This document shows, piece after piece, positions 1 through 4,883 of a DNA stretch of 5,041 bases. The stretch is from Bacteroidales bacterium UBA3816 (GTDB taxonomy: Bacteria > Bacteroidota > Bacteroidia > Bacteroidales > P3). A model generated the notes under the pieces. The model did no database searches. It was not told the DNA's origin and worked only from the letters and a program-made list of their open reading frames with translations. A program made the position numbers and the translations under genes. Each line of letters starts with the position of its first letter. Within the stretch, counting starts at the first letter, position 1. The stretch lies in the NCBI GenBank assembly GCA_002368955.1, contig DFDY01000099.1, positions 1-5,041 on the forward strand. The letters run 5' to 3'.

Positions 1-33
1 TCTCAAAACAAATTAGGCTCTAGTTTGATAAAA

Positions 34-180
34 GACTGATTTTTAGCAGCCTCGAAGAGGCTGAATCTCAATAACCCCATACTAAGCGACCAACGGGAGC
101 GCAGTGTGGGGATAGCGAACCCCCTACTACTCAGCGTGTCGAAGACACGCCACATTCAAAAATACGAGCAAGAATCAGTC
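34..180. repeat. Compact multi-hairpin element, REP/MITE-like or structured RNA
   Basis: Seen directly: an 8-bp perfect terminal inverted repeat (gactgatt at 34-41, aatcagtc at 173-180) encloses several hairpins. Hairpin A is 47-53 with 57-63, a 7-bp stem with a GAA triloop. Hairpin B is 75-83 with 103-111, nine pairs including one G-T, continued by GCG/CGC (86-88 with 100-102) across an AA bulge. Hairpin C is 134-140 with 144-150, a 7-bp stem again with a GAA triloop. The ggggatagcgaacccc stretch (108-123) can form a small stem that competes with B. On the minus strand the closing stem is followed by TTTT, so an RNA read that way would end like a terminator. No open reading frame of note is present. 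The design resembles REP-type palindromic repeats mobilised by RAYT transposases, or a structured noncoding RNA. Assignment to either is inference, since copy number cannot be seen here. Confidence 0.55.
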
Positions 181-197
181 ATACTTTGTACTAGAGC

Positions 198-215
198 GTT
201 TGGGGTTAGCCAAAC
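198..215 (-). terminator. Small hairpin just downstream of the GH25 stop codon
   Basis: A perfect 6-bp stem (gtttgg 198-203, ccaaac 210-215) with a 6-nt loop lies 12 nt past the TAG of the muramidase gene. A weaker outer pairing, ctaga (191-195) with tctag (227-231), includes the stop codon itself. No T-run follows on the minus strand, so a classical Rho-independent terminator is not supported. It may simply stabilise the 3' end of the mRNA. The multi-hairpin element at 34-180 is an alternative termination site. Confidence 0.25.
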
Positions 216-227
216 CAGAGAACAGGT

Positions 228-1004
228 CTAGCAGGAAGTAGGCTGGGTTGACTGACTGGATTTGACTGTCGTGTCGGTTTTCGAAGTGCTGTCGGTCTTG
301 GCCGGAGCGGGCTTAGGAGCAGTTTTTTTCTTGCGATGTTTCGGCATGAGAATGTCGTAGAGACTATGCTTTTTGTGAAATTTGTCTAGGTCCACATCGC
401 CTGAAATACCACTAATGCGGCCCGTCTTGCTATGCTGCCATAAGGTGTAACGGATGGCGGGAGTGCCCTTGTACTTAGCCACAAAAATATGATAGGAGCG
501 GTAACGCTTCCCAGCGAAATGTTCATGATAGACTTTCTCGCTGGTGTATATCATGGGTTTCACCCCATATTCTTTTTCCATGAGTTCCAGCAGTTTGTCC
601 ACACGCGCCATATATAGATTGCCGCTGTGGTGCCCTTCTATGTCAAGGACGGGTATCAGGTCTTGTTTCTTCTTCGAAACAACTGATTTGAAATTGGCAA
701 ACTGTTGGTAGGCAGTAGTCTTGCTGCTGTAAACATGATAGCTACCCACATAGATATTATGCTTGCGGGCCGAATCAATATTTGCTTTATAGCGAGGGTC
801 TTTGATGGAAGTTCCTTCTGTGGCTCGAATGTATACGAACTTCACCTTCTTGCTTTTGGCCACCTTCTTCCAGTTGATGGTTCCCTGATACTTAGACACA
901 TCAATGCCCTGTGCCTGTGTTGTGGCCTTTGGACACAACACAAGCACAATGAGAAACAGCATTGACAGCAAAAGTCTACATGGAAATCTCATCTCCCGAA
1001 GCAT
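228..1004 (-). CDS. Secreted GH25 muramidase (lysozyme)
   Basis: Predicted N-acetylmuramidase that cleaves the MurNAc-GlcNAc bond of peptidoglycan, exported across the inner membrane. A hydrophobic signal segment spans about residues 9-24 with a plausible signal peptidase I site after TQA (29-31). C24 lacks a proper lipobox because Leu precedes it. The GH25 domain covers about 33-215: it opens with GIDVSKYQG (D35), has the ATEG block (61-64), the catalytic VLDIE block (D121, E123) and closes with WQHS (189-192) and GDVDLDKF (D205). All four expected acidic active-site residues are present. Residues 222-258 form a low-complexity Lys/Pro/Thr/Ser tail ending in Cys. The start overlaps the rng stop region by 29 nt (ATG at 1004); an in-frame ATG at 992 (Met5) gives a more compact signal peptide and a 17-nt overlap. 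Either start implies co-transcription with rng. GH25 enzymes occur in phages and in bacterial cell-wall turnover; no phage genes are visible here. Confidence 0.9.
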   Translation of the reverse strand: MLREMRFPCRLLLSMLFLIVLVLCPKATTQAQGIDVSKYQGTINWKKVAKSKKVKFVYIRATEGTSIKDPRYKANIDSARKHNIYVGSYHVYSSKTTAYQQFANFKSVVSKKKQDLIPVLDIEGHHSGNLYMARVDKLLELMEKEYGVKPMIYTSEKVYHEHFAGKRYRSYHIFVAKYKGTPAIRYTLWQHSKTGRISGISGDVDLDKFHKKHSLYDILMPKHRKKKTAPKPAPAKTDSTSKTDTTVKSSQSTQPTSC

Positions 1005-2532
1005 TGAAGAACTTATAGTCTAACAGCCCATAGGACTCTGAGGGCTTGAAGGTTAGACGCAGTCGGTACTTAAACATCCATTGAAGGCCGATGCTTTTAA
1101 TGCCTTTGGTGAGATAGGCGTAGACGTAGGGGTGTGTGATGATGGTGAGTTTCTTTTCGTTTTGAGAAGTGATGAGGTAGCGCAGGTTGGACTCGATTTC
1201 GTCTACAACCACCAAGCTAGACTTGATGGTGCCGGTGCCGTCGCAGAATGGGCATTTCTCCTGCACGTCGACCTCGACGGCGGGACGGACACGTTGACGA
1301 GTAATCTGCATCAAACCGAATTTGCTGAGTGGCAGGATAGTATGCCGAGCCTTGTCATGACTCATCTCCTTGGTCATGAAGTCATAAAGCTCTTTGCGGT
1401 GCTCAGCCTTGAGCATATCGACAAAGTCGATAATGATGATGCCTCCCATATCGCGCAGCCGCAGCTGGCGGACAATCTCCTTGCCCGACTCAATGTTGAC
1501 CTGTAAGGCCGTATCCTCCTGGCCATTCCCTGCTTTGATGTGGTTGCCGCTGTTGACATCAATAACATGCATGGCCTCTGTATGCTCAATATACAGGTAG
1601 ACACCAGAACGGATAGTAACAATTCGGCCAAAGGCACGGCGAATGTCGCGCATAATGCCAAACTGCTCAAAAATAGGAGTCTCCATCTTGTATGGATGGA
1701 CAATGTCAACCTTGTCGGGTGCCACGGTGGCGATATACTGCCGCACCTCGTTGCATACATTTTCGTTGTCGACATAGATGGCATTAAAATCGTCAGTCAG
1801 CACGTCGCGGAGCAATGCCGAGGCCGTGTTCAGTTCCGAAAGCACCTTGGTGGGGCCCGTGATGGTCTTCAGCCGCTGCGTGAGGGTCTTCCATTGGGTC
1901 ATAAGGTTGCGCAAGTCGGCATCCAGTTCCTCCACATTCTTGCCCTCTGCAATGGTACGCACAATAACGCCAAAACCCTCGGGCTTGATGCTCTGCATCA
2001 GACGGCGCAGACGGCCTCGCTCCTCGCCGCCCTTAATCTTCTGTGAAATGGAAATGCGATTGATAAAAGGCGAGAGCACCAAATAGCGTCCGGCAAGAGA
2101 GATGTCGCCCGAAAGCTTAGGTCCCTTGGTAGAGATAGGCTCCTTGGCCACCTGGGCCAACACCAACTGCCCCACTTTAAGCACATTGGAAAGGTTACCC
2201 GTCTTTTCTAGAATCGGTTCGTTTTTGAAATCTTTGAGTGTAGCCACGCTGCTGTCGCCATTCATGGCCAGTTTCAAGTACTTGGCCACAGAGCCGTAGT
2301 TGGTGCCCAAATCAAGATAATGGACAAAGCCATCCTTCTCCTCTCCCACATCGATGAAAGCGGCATTGAGGCCGGGCATTATCTTGCGCACCTTGCCTAT
2401 ATAGATGTCGCCCACATGGACTTTATTGCCCGCCTTGTCCTTATGGAGCTCAACCAATTGTTTCTCCTCCAAAAGGGCCAGTTGAATATCGTTCTCGTTA
2501 GCGGATATTATTAATTCTTTGTTCATTGTCAT
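976..2532 (-). CDS. rng: Ribonuclease G/E family endoribonuclease
   Basis: Single-strand-specific endoribonuclease of the RNase E/G family, acting in mRNA decay and in rRNA/tRNA processing. The 518-aa length is close to E. coli RNase G (489) and lacks the long C-terminal degradosome scaffold of RNase E. An S1-like domain runs from about residue 38 (VGDIYIGKV, GLNAAFIDVG) to about 130, carrying an insertion at about 78-115 relative to E. coli RNase G. The RNase H-like/DNase I-like catalytic core has the two Mg-binding aspartates in VIDVNSG (D325) and IIIDFVDM (D369). The Zn-link motif CPFC (C427, C430) for dimer-dimer contact is followed by GTGTIKS. RQLRLRDMGG (355-364) and the 5'-sensor region are well kept. 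The start at 2532 (MTMNKE) could instead be Met3 at 2526. A perfect inverted repeat ends 7 nt before the ATG. The stop lies inside the start of the GH25 gene, so the two are probably one transcript. Confidence 0.96.
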   Translation of the reverse strand: MTMNKELIISANENDIQLALLEEKQLVELHKDKAGNKVHVGDIYIGKVRKIMPGLNAAFIDVGEEKDGFVHYLDLGTNYGSVAKYLKLAMNGDSSVATLKDFKNEPILEKTGNLSNVLKVGQLVLAQVAKEPISTKGPKLSGDISLAGRYLVLSPFINRISISQKIKGGEERGRLRRLMQSIKPEGFGVIVRTIAEGKNVEELDADLRNLMTQWKTLTQRLKTITGPTKVLSELNTASALLRDVLTDDFNAIYVDNENVCNEVRQYIATVAPDKVDIVHPYKMETPIFEQFGIMRDIRRAFGRIVTIRSGVYLYIEHTEAMHVIDVNSGNHIKAGNGQEDTALQVNIESGKEIVRQLRLRDMGGIIIIDFVDMLKAEHRKELYDFMTKEMSHDKARHTILPLSKFGLMQITRQRVRPAVEVDVQEKCPFCDGTGTIKSSLVVVDEIESNLRYLITSQNEKKLTIITHPYVYAYLTKGIKSIGLQWMFKYRLRLTFKPSESYGLLDYKFFNASGDEISM

Positions 2533-2539
2533 TTAAAAG

Positions 2540-2590
2540 TAAAACAAATTACACAAACTGGCGACTCGCACCGTTGTGTAATTTGTTTTA
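2540..2590 (-). promoter_or_regulatory. Perfect 17-bp inverted repeat before rng: terminator or leader hairpin
   Basis: Arms at 2540-2556 and 2574-2590 are perfectly complementary over 17 bp, mostly A/T, with a 17-nt loop that can form a further GCG/CGC mini-stem (2561-2563 with 2567-2569). On the minus strand the second arm is T-rich and is followed by a CTTTT stretch, so it could terminate transcripts from HU and the small basic protein. It also lies 42 nt past the small gene's stop and only 7 nt before the rng ATG. It could therefore sit in the 5' leader of rng mRNA as an attenuator, a translation block or a target for RNase G itself. The repeat is certain; its role is inferred. Confidence 0.6.
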
Positions 2591-2631
2591 GTTGTTAGAT
2601 TGTGTTTTAGACTTAGAGAAGGCCGCTAGGC

Positions 2632-2721
2632 TTACTTCTTCTTATGTCTGTTCTTGCGCAGGCGTTTTTTACGCTTGTGCGTCGACATCTTGTGTCTTTT
2701 GTGTTTTTTTCCGTTAGGCAT
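2632..2721 (-). CDS. 29-aa AURKAIP1/COX24-domain (mS38/bS22-like) ribosomal-type protein
   Basis: A 30-codon reading frame starting with ATG at 2721 and ending with TAA at 2632-2634. The product begins MPNGKKHKRHK and ends LRKNRHKKK; 20 of 29 residues are Lys, Arg or His. Very basic peptides of this pattern are highly conserved in Bacteroidota and are, from memory, annotated as AURKAIP1/COX24-domain proteins. That family includes mitochondrial ribosomal protein mS38 and mycobacterial bS22, which bind 16S-type rRNA near the decoding region of the small subunit. The composition, the 40-nt spacing after the HU stop and the same strand support a real gene co-transcribed with HU. The ATG was chosen because it opens directly at the conserved MPNGK or MPSGK start typical of these peptides. 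Binding to the ribosome in this organism is inference. It is easily missed by gene callers with a 90-bp or 100-bp cutoff. Confidence 0.85.
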   Translation of the reverse strand: MPNGKKHKRHKMSTHKRKKRLRKNRHKKK

Positions 2722-2761
2722 GTTATAACAGATTTATTAGAATGATAAAATATAAAAATTC

Positions 2762-3046
2762 TTACTTGGTGTTCTTCTTAACGTCGTTGACGAAAGTCTT
2801 AGCGGGCTTGAAAGAAGGGATGTTGTGAGCGGGGATGATGATGGTGGTATTCTTCGAGATGTTGCGACCAGTCTTCTCGGCACGTTTCTTGATGATGAAG
2901 CTACCAAAACCACGGAGGTAGACATTCTCTCCTTCGGCAAGAGACTCCTTGACTACATTCATAAATTCTTCCACGGTGGCCTGAATGGCAACTTTTTCAA
3001 TACCGGTTTTCTGAGCAATCTGAGCTACGATTTCAGCCTTAGTCAT
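2762..3046 (-). CDS. HU/IHF-family nucleoid DNA-binding protein
   Basis: Small histone-like protein that dimerises and bends DNA. At 94 residues it matches the usual HU length (about 90). The helical N-terminal dimer half (MTKAEIVAQIAQKTG) is followed by the family signature RGFGSFIIKKRAEKTGRN at 45-62 and the beta-arm/tail IPAHNIPSFKPAKTF (71-85). At position 63, where HU normally has the proline that intercalates between base pairs (GRNP), this protein has Ile (GRNI). I recall similar RNISKNTT arms in Bacteroides HU proteins, so this may be normal for the lineage rather than a defect. The gene is preceded by a clear Bacteroidetes -7 box at 3113-3120 and is followed 40 nt later by the tiny basic ribosomal-type gene. 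Subfamily (HU versus IHF-like) cannot be settled by eye. Confidence 0.95.
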   Translation of the reverse strand: MTKAEIVAQIAQKTGIEKVAIQATVEEFMNVVKESLAEGENVYLRGFGSFIIKKRAEKTGRNISKNTTIIIPAHNIPSFKPAKTFVNDVKKNTK

Positions 3047-3112
3047 GTTTTCTATAATTTATTGTGTTTTATTTTAAAATTTAACTCACCCTTATGGGGG
3101 CGAAACAGGCTG

Positions 3113-3152
3113 CAAAATTACCAAAAAAAATTGACATGAAAAATTTTTTTTT
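3113..3152 (-). promoter_or_regulatory. Probable Bacteroidetes-type promoter for HU with upstream A/T tracts
   Basis: Read on the minus strand, 3120 to 3113 is TAATTTTG, a perfect match to the Bacteroidetes primary sigma factor -7 consensus TAnnTTTG. It lies 66 nt before the HU ATG, leaving a 5' UTR of roughly 60 nt. The -33 TTTG is not perfect; TTTTC near 3138-3142 is the nearest fit. Upstream, A8 (3123-3130) and A5T9 (3139-3152) make a curved or UP-element-like region, suiting a strongly expressed gene. The start point is predicted only. Confidence 0.6.
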
Positions 3153-3156
3153 CAAA

Positions 3157-3246
3157 CCCTTATCCCTCTAAACCAATTTTATACGCACAACAAATTGACA
3201 ACAAGCAGTTTATAGAAATCATTTTTATTCCAAAAAAGGATAAGGG
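3157..3246 (-). terminator. Long-range inverted repeat after the CPBP gene, possible terminator
   Basis: cccttatcc (3157-3165) and ggataaggg (3238-3246) are perfect 9-bp inverted copies separated by 72 nt. The outer end of the repeat is 16 nt beyond the CPBP stop codon on the minus strand. The distal arm is followed by TTTG, A9 and T5. The large loop makes a classical terminator doubtful; folding back of the 3' UTR or a protein-binding pair of sites are alternatives. The rest of this gap (3047-3262) is AT-rich and holds no gene that I can see. Confidence 0.25.
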
Positions 3247-3262
3247 GCTGAAATATAGTGAC

Positions 3263-4150
3263 TCAGAATTTCGTTTTCTTAGGGTCTTTTTGGACGATTT
3301 TGGTGAAATAAACCAAGAACAACATAAGGCCAGCCAGACCACAAATAATTGTAGTTGTCCACGAGAAGAAAAGCGGCTCCGATGGGTCCATGGGCACGAG
3401 TCCACGGTGGTAAAGATAATAGAGCACCACCACCATGGCATTATTGAAAAAATGGGCGCAGACGTTGACCAGAATGGAGCCAGAGAGGGCAAAAAGATAG
3501 CCCAGCAAGAGACCCAACACCAATCGCGGAACAAATCCGTACATGTCCCCATGTGCCAACGAGAATATCACAGCCGTGACAGCCACGGCCACATGCAGAT
3601 TGCCAAACCACCTGTGCAGCACCTGCTGCAGGCAGCCCCTAAAGAAAAACTCCTCACACACGGCGGGCATCAACGCCACCACTAGCAACTGCAGCAACAG
3701 GTCGCCCGGCGAAGTGAGGGAAAGCAACTGCTGGGTGAGCTGCATAGACTGCTCGGATTGTTGGCGGAAAGCCTCATCCAAGGTACCGAAGTGCCATTGC
3801 TGGTTCCAATAGGTAAGCCAGTCGTTGATGGGAATCAACAACAACAGCACCACAATGCCCACCAAGGCCAAGAACCACTTCCTCCCGCCAAAGTCAAGAT
3901 TGAAAAACCTTGTCGGAGTGCCCTGGAAGAGCCATGCAAAAACTAGTGCCGGGAGCAGGAAGATAAGCACCTGCGAAAAACCATTCCACAGCAGATTGAA
4001 ACGAATGGCACCCGGGGTAGATGCCTGTGACATGGGCAGCCACAACTGCAAGCCCACCACCATAATAAAACCCAGCAGCAATAAAAAACACAAGCCTAAC
4101 AACTGACTGAAAGGCTTTGTGCTAACAAAAAAAATGGAAACATTCTTCAC
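3263..4150 (-). CDS. CPBP family intramembrane glutamic endopeptidase
   Basis: Polytopic inner-membrane protein of the CPBP (CAAX protease/bacteriocin-processing, Abi) family, 295 residues. Hydrophobic spans are visible at about 16-38, 53-75, 92-108, 150-164, 185-199, 207-228, 234-247 and 263-283. The abortive-infection/CPBP core is intact: motif 1 EEFFFR (E166, E167, R171), motif 2 FSLAH (F196, H200) and motif 3 HFFNN (H233, N236/N237), the residues that form the active site in Rce1-like proteases. In eukaryotes the relatives trim prenylated CAAX proteins; bacterial members act in bacteriocin maturation or self-immunity or have unknown substrates, and none can be named here. The start is a GTG at 4150: no in-frame ATG occurs between it and an in-frame stop at 4181-4183, and the next Met (residue 30) would cut the first membrane span. 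It begins 15 nt after tRNA-Arg and probably shares its transcript. Confidence 0.9.
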   Translation of the reverse strand: MKNVSIFFVSTKPFSQLLGLCFLLLLGFIMVVGLQLWLPMSQASTPGAIRFNLLWNGFSQVLIFLLPALVFAWLFQGTPTRFFNLDFGGRKWFLALVGIVVLLLLIPINDWLTYWNQQWHFGTLDEAFRQQSEQSMQLTQQLLSLTSPGDLLLQLLVVALMPAVCEEFFFRGCLQQVLHRWFGNLHVAVAVTAVIFSLAHGDMYGFVPRLVLGLLLGYLFALSGSILVNVCAHFFNNAMVVVLYYLYHRGLVPMDPSEPLFFSWTTTIICGLAGLMLFLVYFTKIVQKDPKKTKF

Positions 4151-4165
4151 TTTGGGAAGTTTTAG

Positions 4166-4239
4166 TGACCCCGGCGGGATTCAAACCCACGACTTTCGGA
4201 ACCGGAATCCGACGTTCTATTCAGCTGAACTACGGGGCC
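4166..4239 (-). tRNA. tRNA-Arg (anticodon CCG)
   Basis: A complete 74-nt cloverleaf reads on the minus strand from 4239 to 4166. The acceptor stem GGCCCCG pairs with CGGGGTC (one G-T pair), with discriminator A. The D arm is GTTC/GAAC with a 9-nt loop. The anticodon stem TCGGA/TCCGA encloses the loop TTCCGGT, giving anticodon CCG for the Arg codon CGG. The T arm is GTGGG/CCCGC around TTTGAAT. CCA is not encoded, so it must be added after processing. Its 3' end is 15 nt from the GTG of the CPBP gene. No convincing -33/-7 pair was found in the AT-rich 4240-4300 stretch upstream. Confidence 0.97.
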
Positions 4240-4296
4240 AAATTTTCAAAACATTTTAATTAACTCGTATTTTATTTTTTTATTGTTCAAAAAACG

Positions 4297-4337
4297 AAAA
4301 AAAATATCAACAATGCCCCTGTCGCCTGCTGCGGGGG
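4297..4337 (-). terminator. Weak terminator candidate after luxS
   Basis: On the minus strand a short G/C stem (CCCC near 4333-4337 against GGGG at 4316-4319, with little inner pairing) is followed 11 nt later by a T8 run (4304-4297). The stem is short and the gap to the T-run long, so termination would be partial at best. The rest of the 134-bp gap between luxS and the tRNA is AT-rich, with no gene. Confidence 0.25.
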
Positions 4338-4373
4338 TGGTTCCCTCGCACTGCGCCAACGACTTGCGACCTC

Positions 4374-4868
4374 CTAGGCATCGGCAAAGACCTTTCCGTC
4401 GGGCAACGAAACCTGCAACGGAGTGTACTCGCTGTGGAAATCGTTGCGCAGTCGGTCGAGGTATCTCCGACTCTCCCACTGGCACATGGGCAGGTCGTGC
4501 AGCAGATAGTTGCCACAGGTGGCGGGAGTGGTGGCTGGCACCTCCTTCTGCTTCAGCACCCACTCCAAGCATTCGATAGTGAGCGAGCGCATATCCTCTA
4601 CCGTATAGTTGCCCGTCATGATAACATACATCCCTGTCATACAGCCCATTGGTCCCACATAGACAACATCGTCCTTGGCCGAAGAATTGCGAAACCACGT
4701 GGCCATCAGGTGTTCGAGACTGTGCATGGATGCGGGGGCCACGGCGGGTTCGCGGTTGGGGGCGGTGATGCGCAGGTCAAAAGTAGTGAAACCTTTGTCG
4801 ATACGTGAAACATAAATACCTGGATTCAAACAGGTATGGTCGATAGTAAAGCTTTGAATAACTTCCAT
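4374..4868 (-). CDS. luxS: S-ribosylhomocysteine lyase LuxS
   Basis: Cytosolic metalloenzyme that splits S-ribosylhomocysteine into homocysteine and 4,5-dihydroxy-2,3-pentanedione, the precursor of autoinducer-2. The 164-aa length is normal for LuxS (about 150-170). The metal-binding motif HSLEH (H49, E52, H53) has Ser where most LuxS have Thr; the third ligand is C118 in the ATCGN block. The catalytic cysteine is C76 in GPMGCMTG, followed by MY. The N-terminal SFTIDHTCLNPGIYVSR and the PNREP block (37-41) match the family closely, so the enzyme should be active. The start ATG at 4868 gives the expected MEVIQSFTIDH opening. The nucleosidase gene that makes its substrate ends 15 nt upstream, so the two form an operon. 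Whether AI-2 is used as a signal here or is only a by-product of methyl recycling cannot be told from sequence. Confidence 0.97.
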   Translation of the reverse strand: MEVIQSFTIDHTCLNPGIYVSRIDKGFTTFDLRITAPNREPAVAPASMHSLEHLMATWFRNSSAKDDVVYVGPMGCMTGMYVIMTGNYTVEDMRSLTIECLEWVLKQKEVPATTPATCGNYLLHDLPMCQWESRRYLDRLRNDFHSEYTPLQVSLPDGKVFADA

Positions 4869-4883
4869 GCTGTAGCAAAAAGA

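Noticed and set aside
34..180. CRISPR array or integron attC site
   Set aside because: No direct repeat-spacer periodicity exists. The stems differ from each other except for the triloops, and no cas or integrase gene is visible.
228..1004. GH25 protein as a lipoprotein or as part of a prophage
   Set aside because: The residue before C24 is Leu, giving a poor lipobox, while a signal peptidase I site is present after TQA. No holin, tail or integrase genes are nearby, and the gene overlaps the housekeeping gene rng.
1540..2046. 168-codon plus-strand open frame opposite rng (also 1081-1506 and 1778-2086)
   Set aside because: They lie fully inside rng, whose protein has clear catalytic and zinc motifs. 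The products have no recognisable domain and look like antisense shadows of a GC-richer gene.
2533..2631. TAATTTGT in the hairpin arm as an rng -7 promoter box
   Set aside because: It is one base short of TAnnTTTG and would start transcription only a few bases before the ATG; the similarity is explained by the AT-rich stem.
3131..3136. TTGACA on the plus strand, as a sigma70 -35 box
   Set aside because: No plus-strand gene follows, and Bacteroidota do not use the enterobacterial -35/-10 consensus.
4141..4143. ATG as start of the CPBP protein
   Set aside because: It is out of frame with the EEFFFR/FSLAH/HFFNN reading frame; the in-frame GTG at 4150 fits instead.
4246..4698. 150-codon minus-strand frame overlapping luxS and the downstream gap
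   Set aside because: It is a shifted frame of luxS, whose real frame carries the HSLEH and GPMGC motifs; the shifted product is Arg/Gly/Cys-rich without family resemblance.
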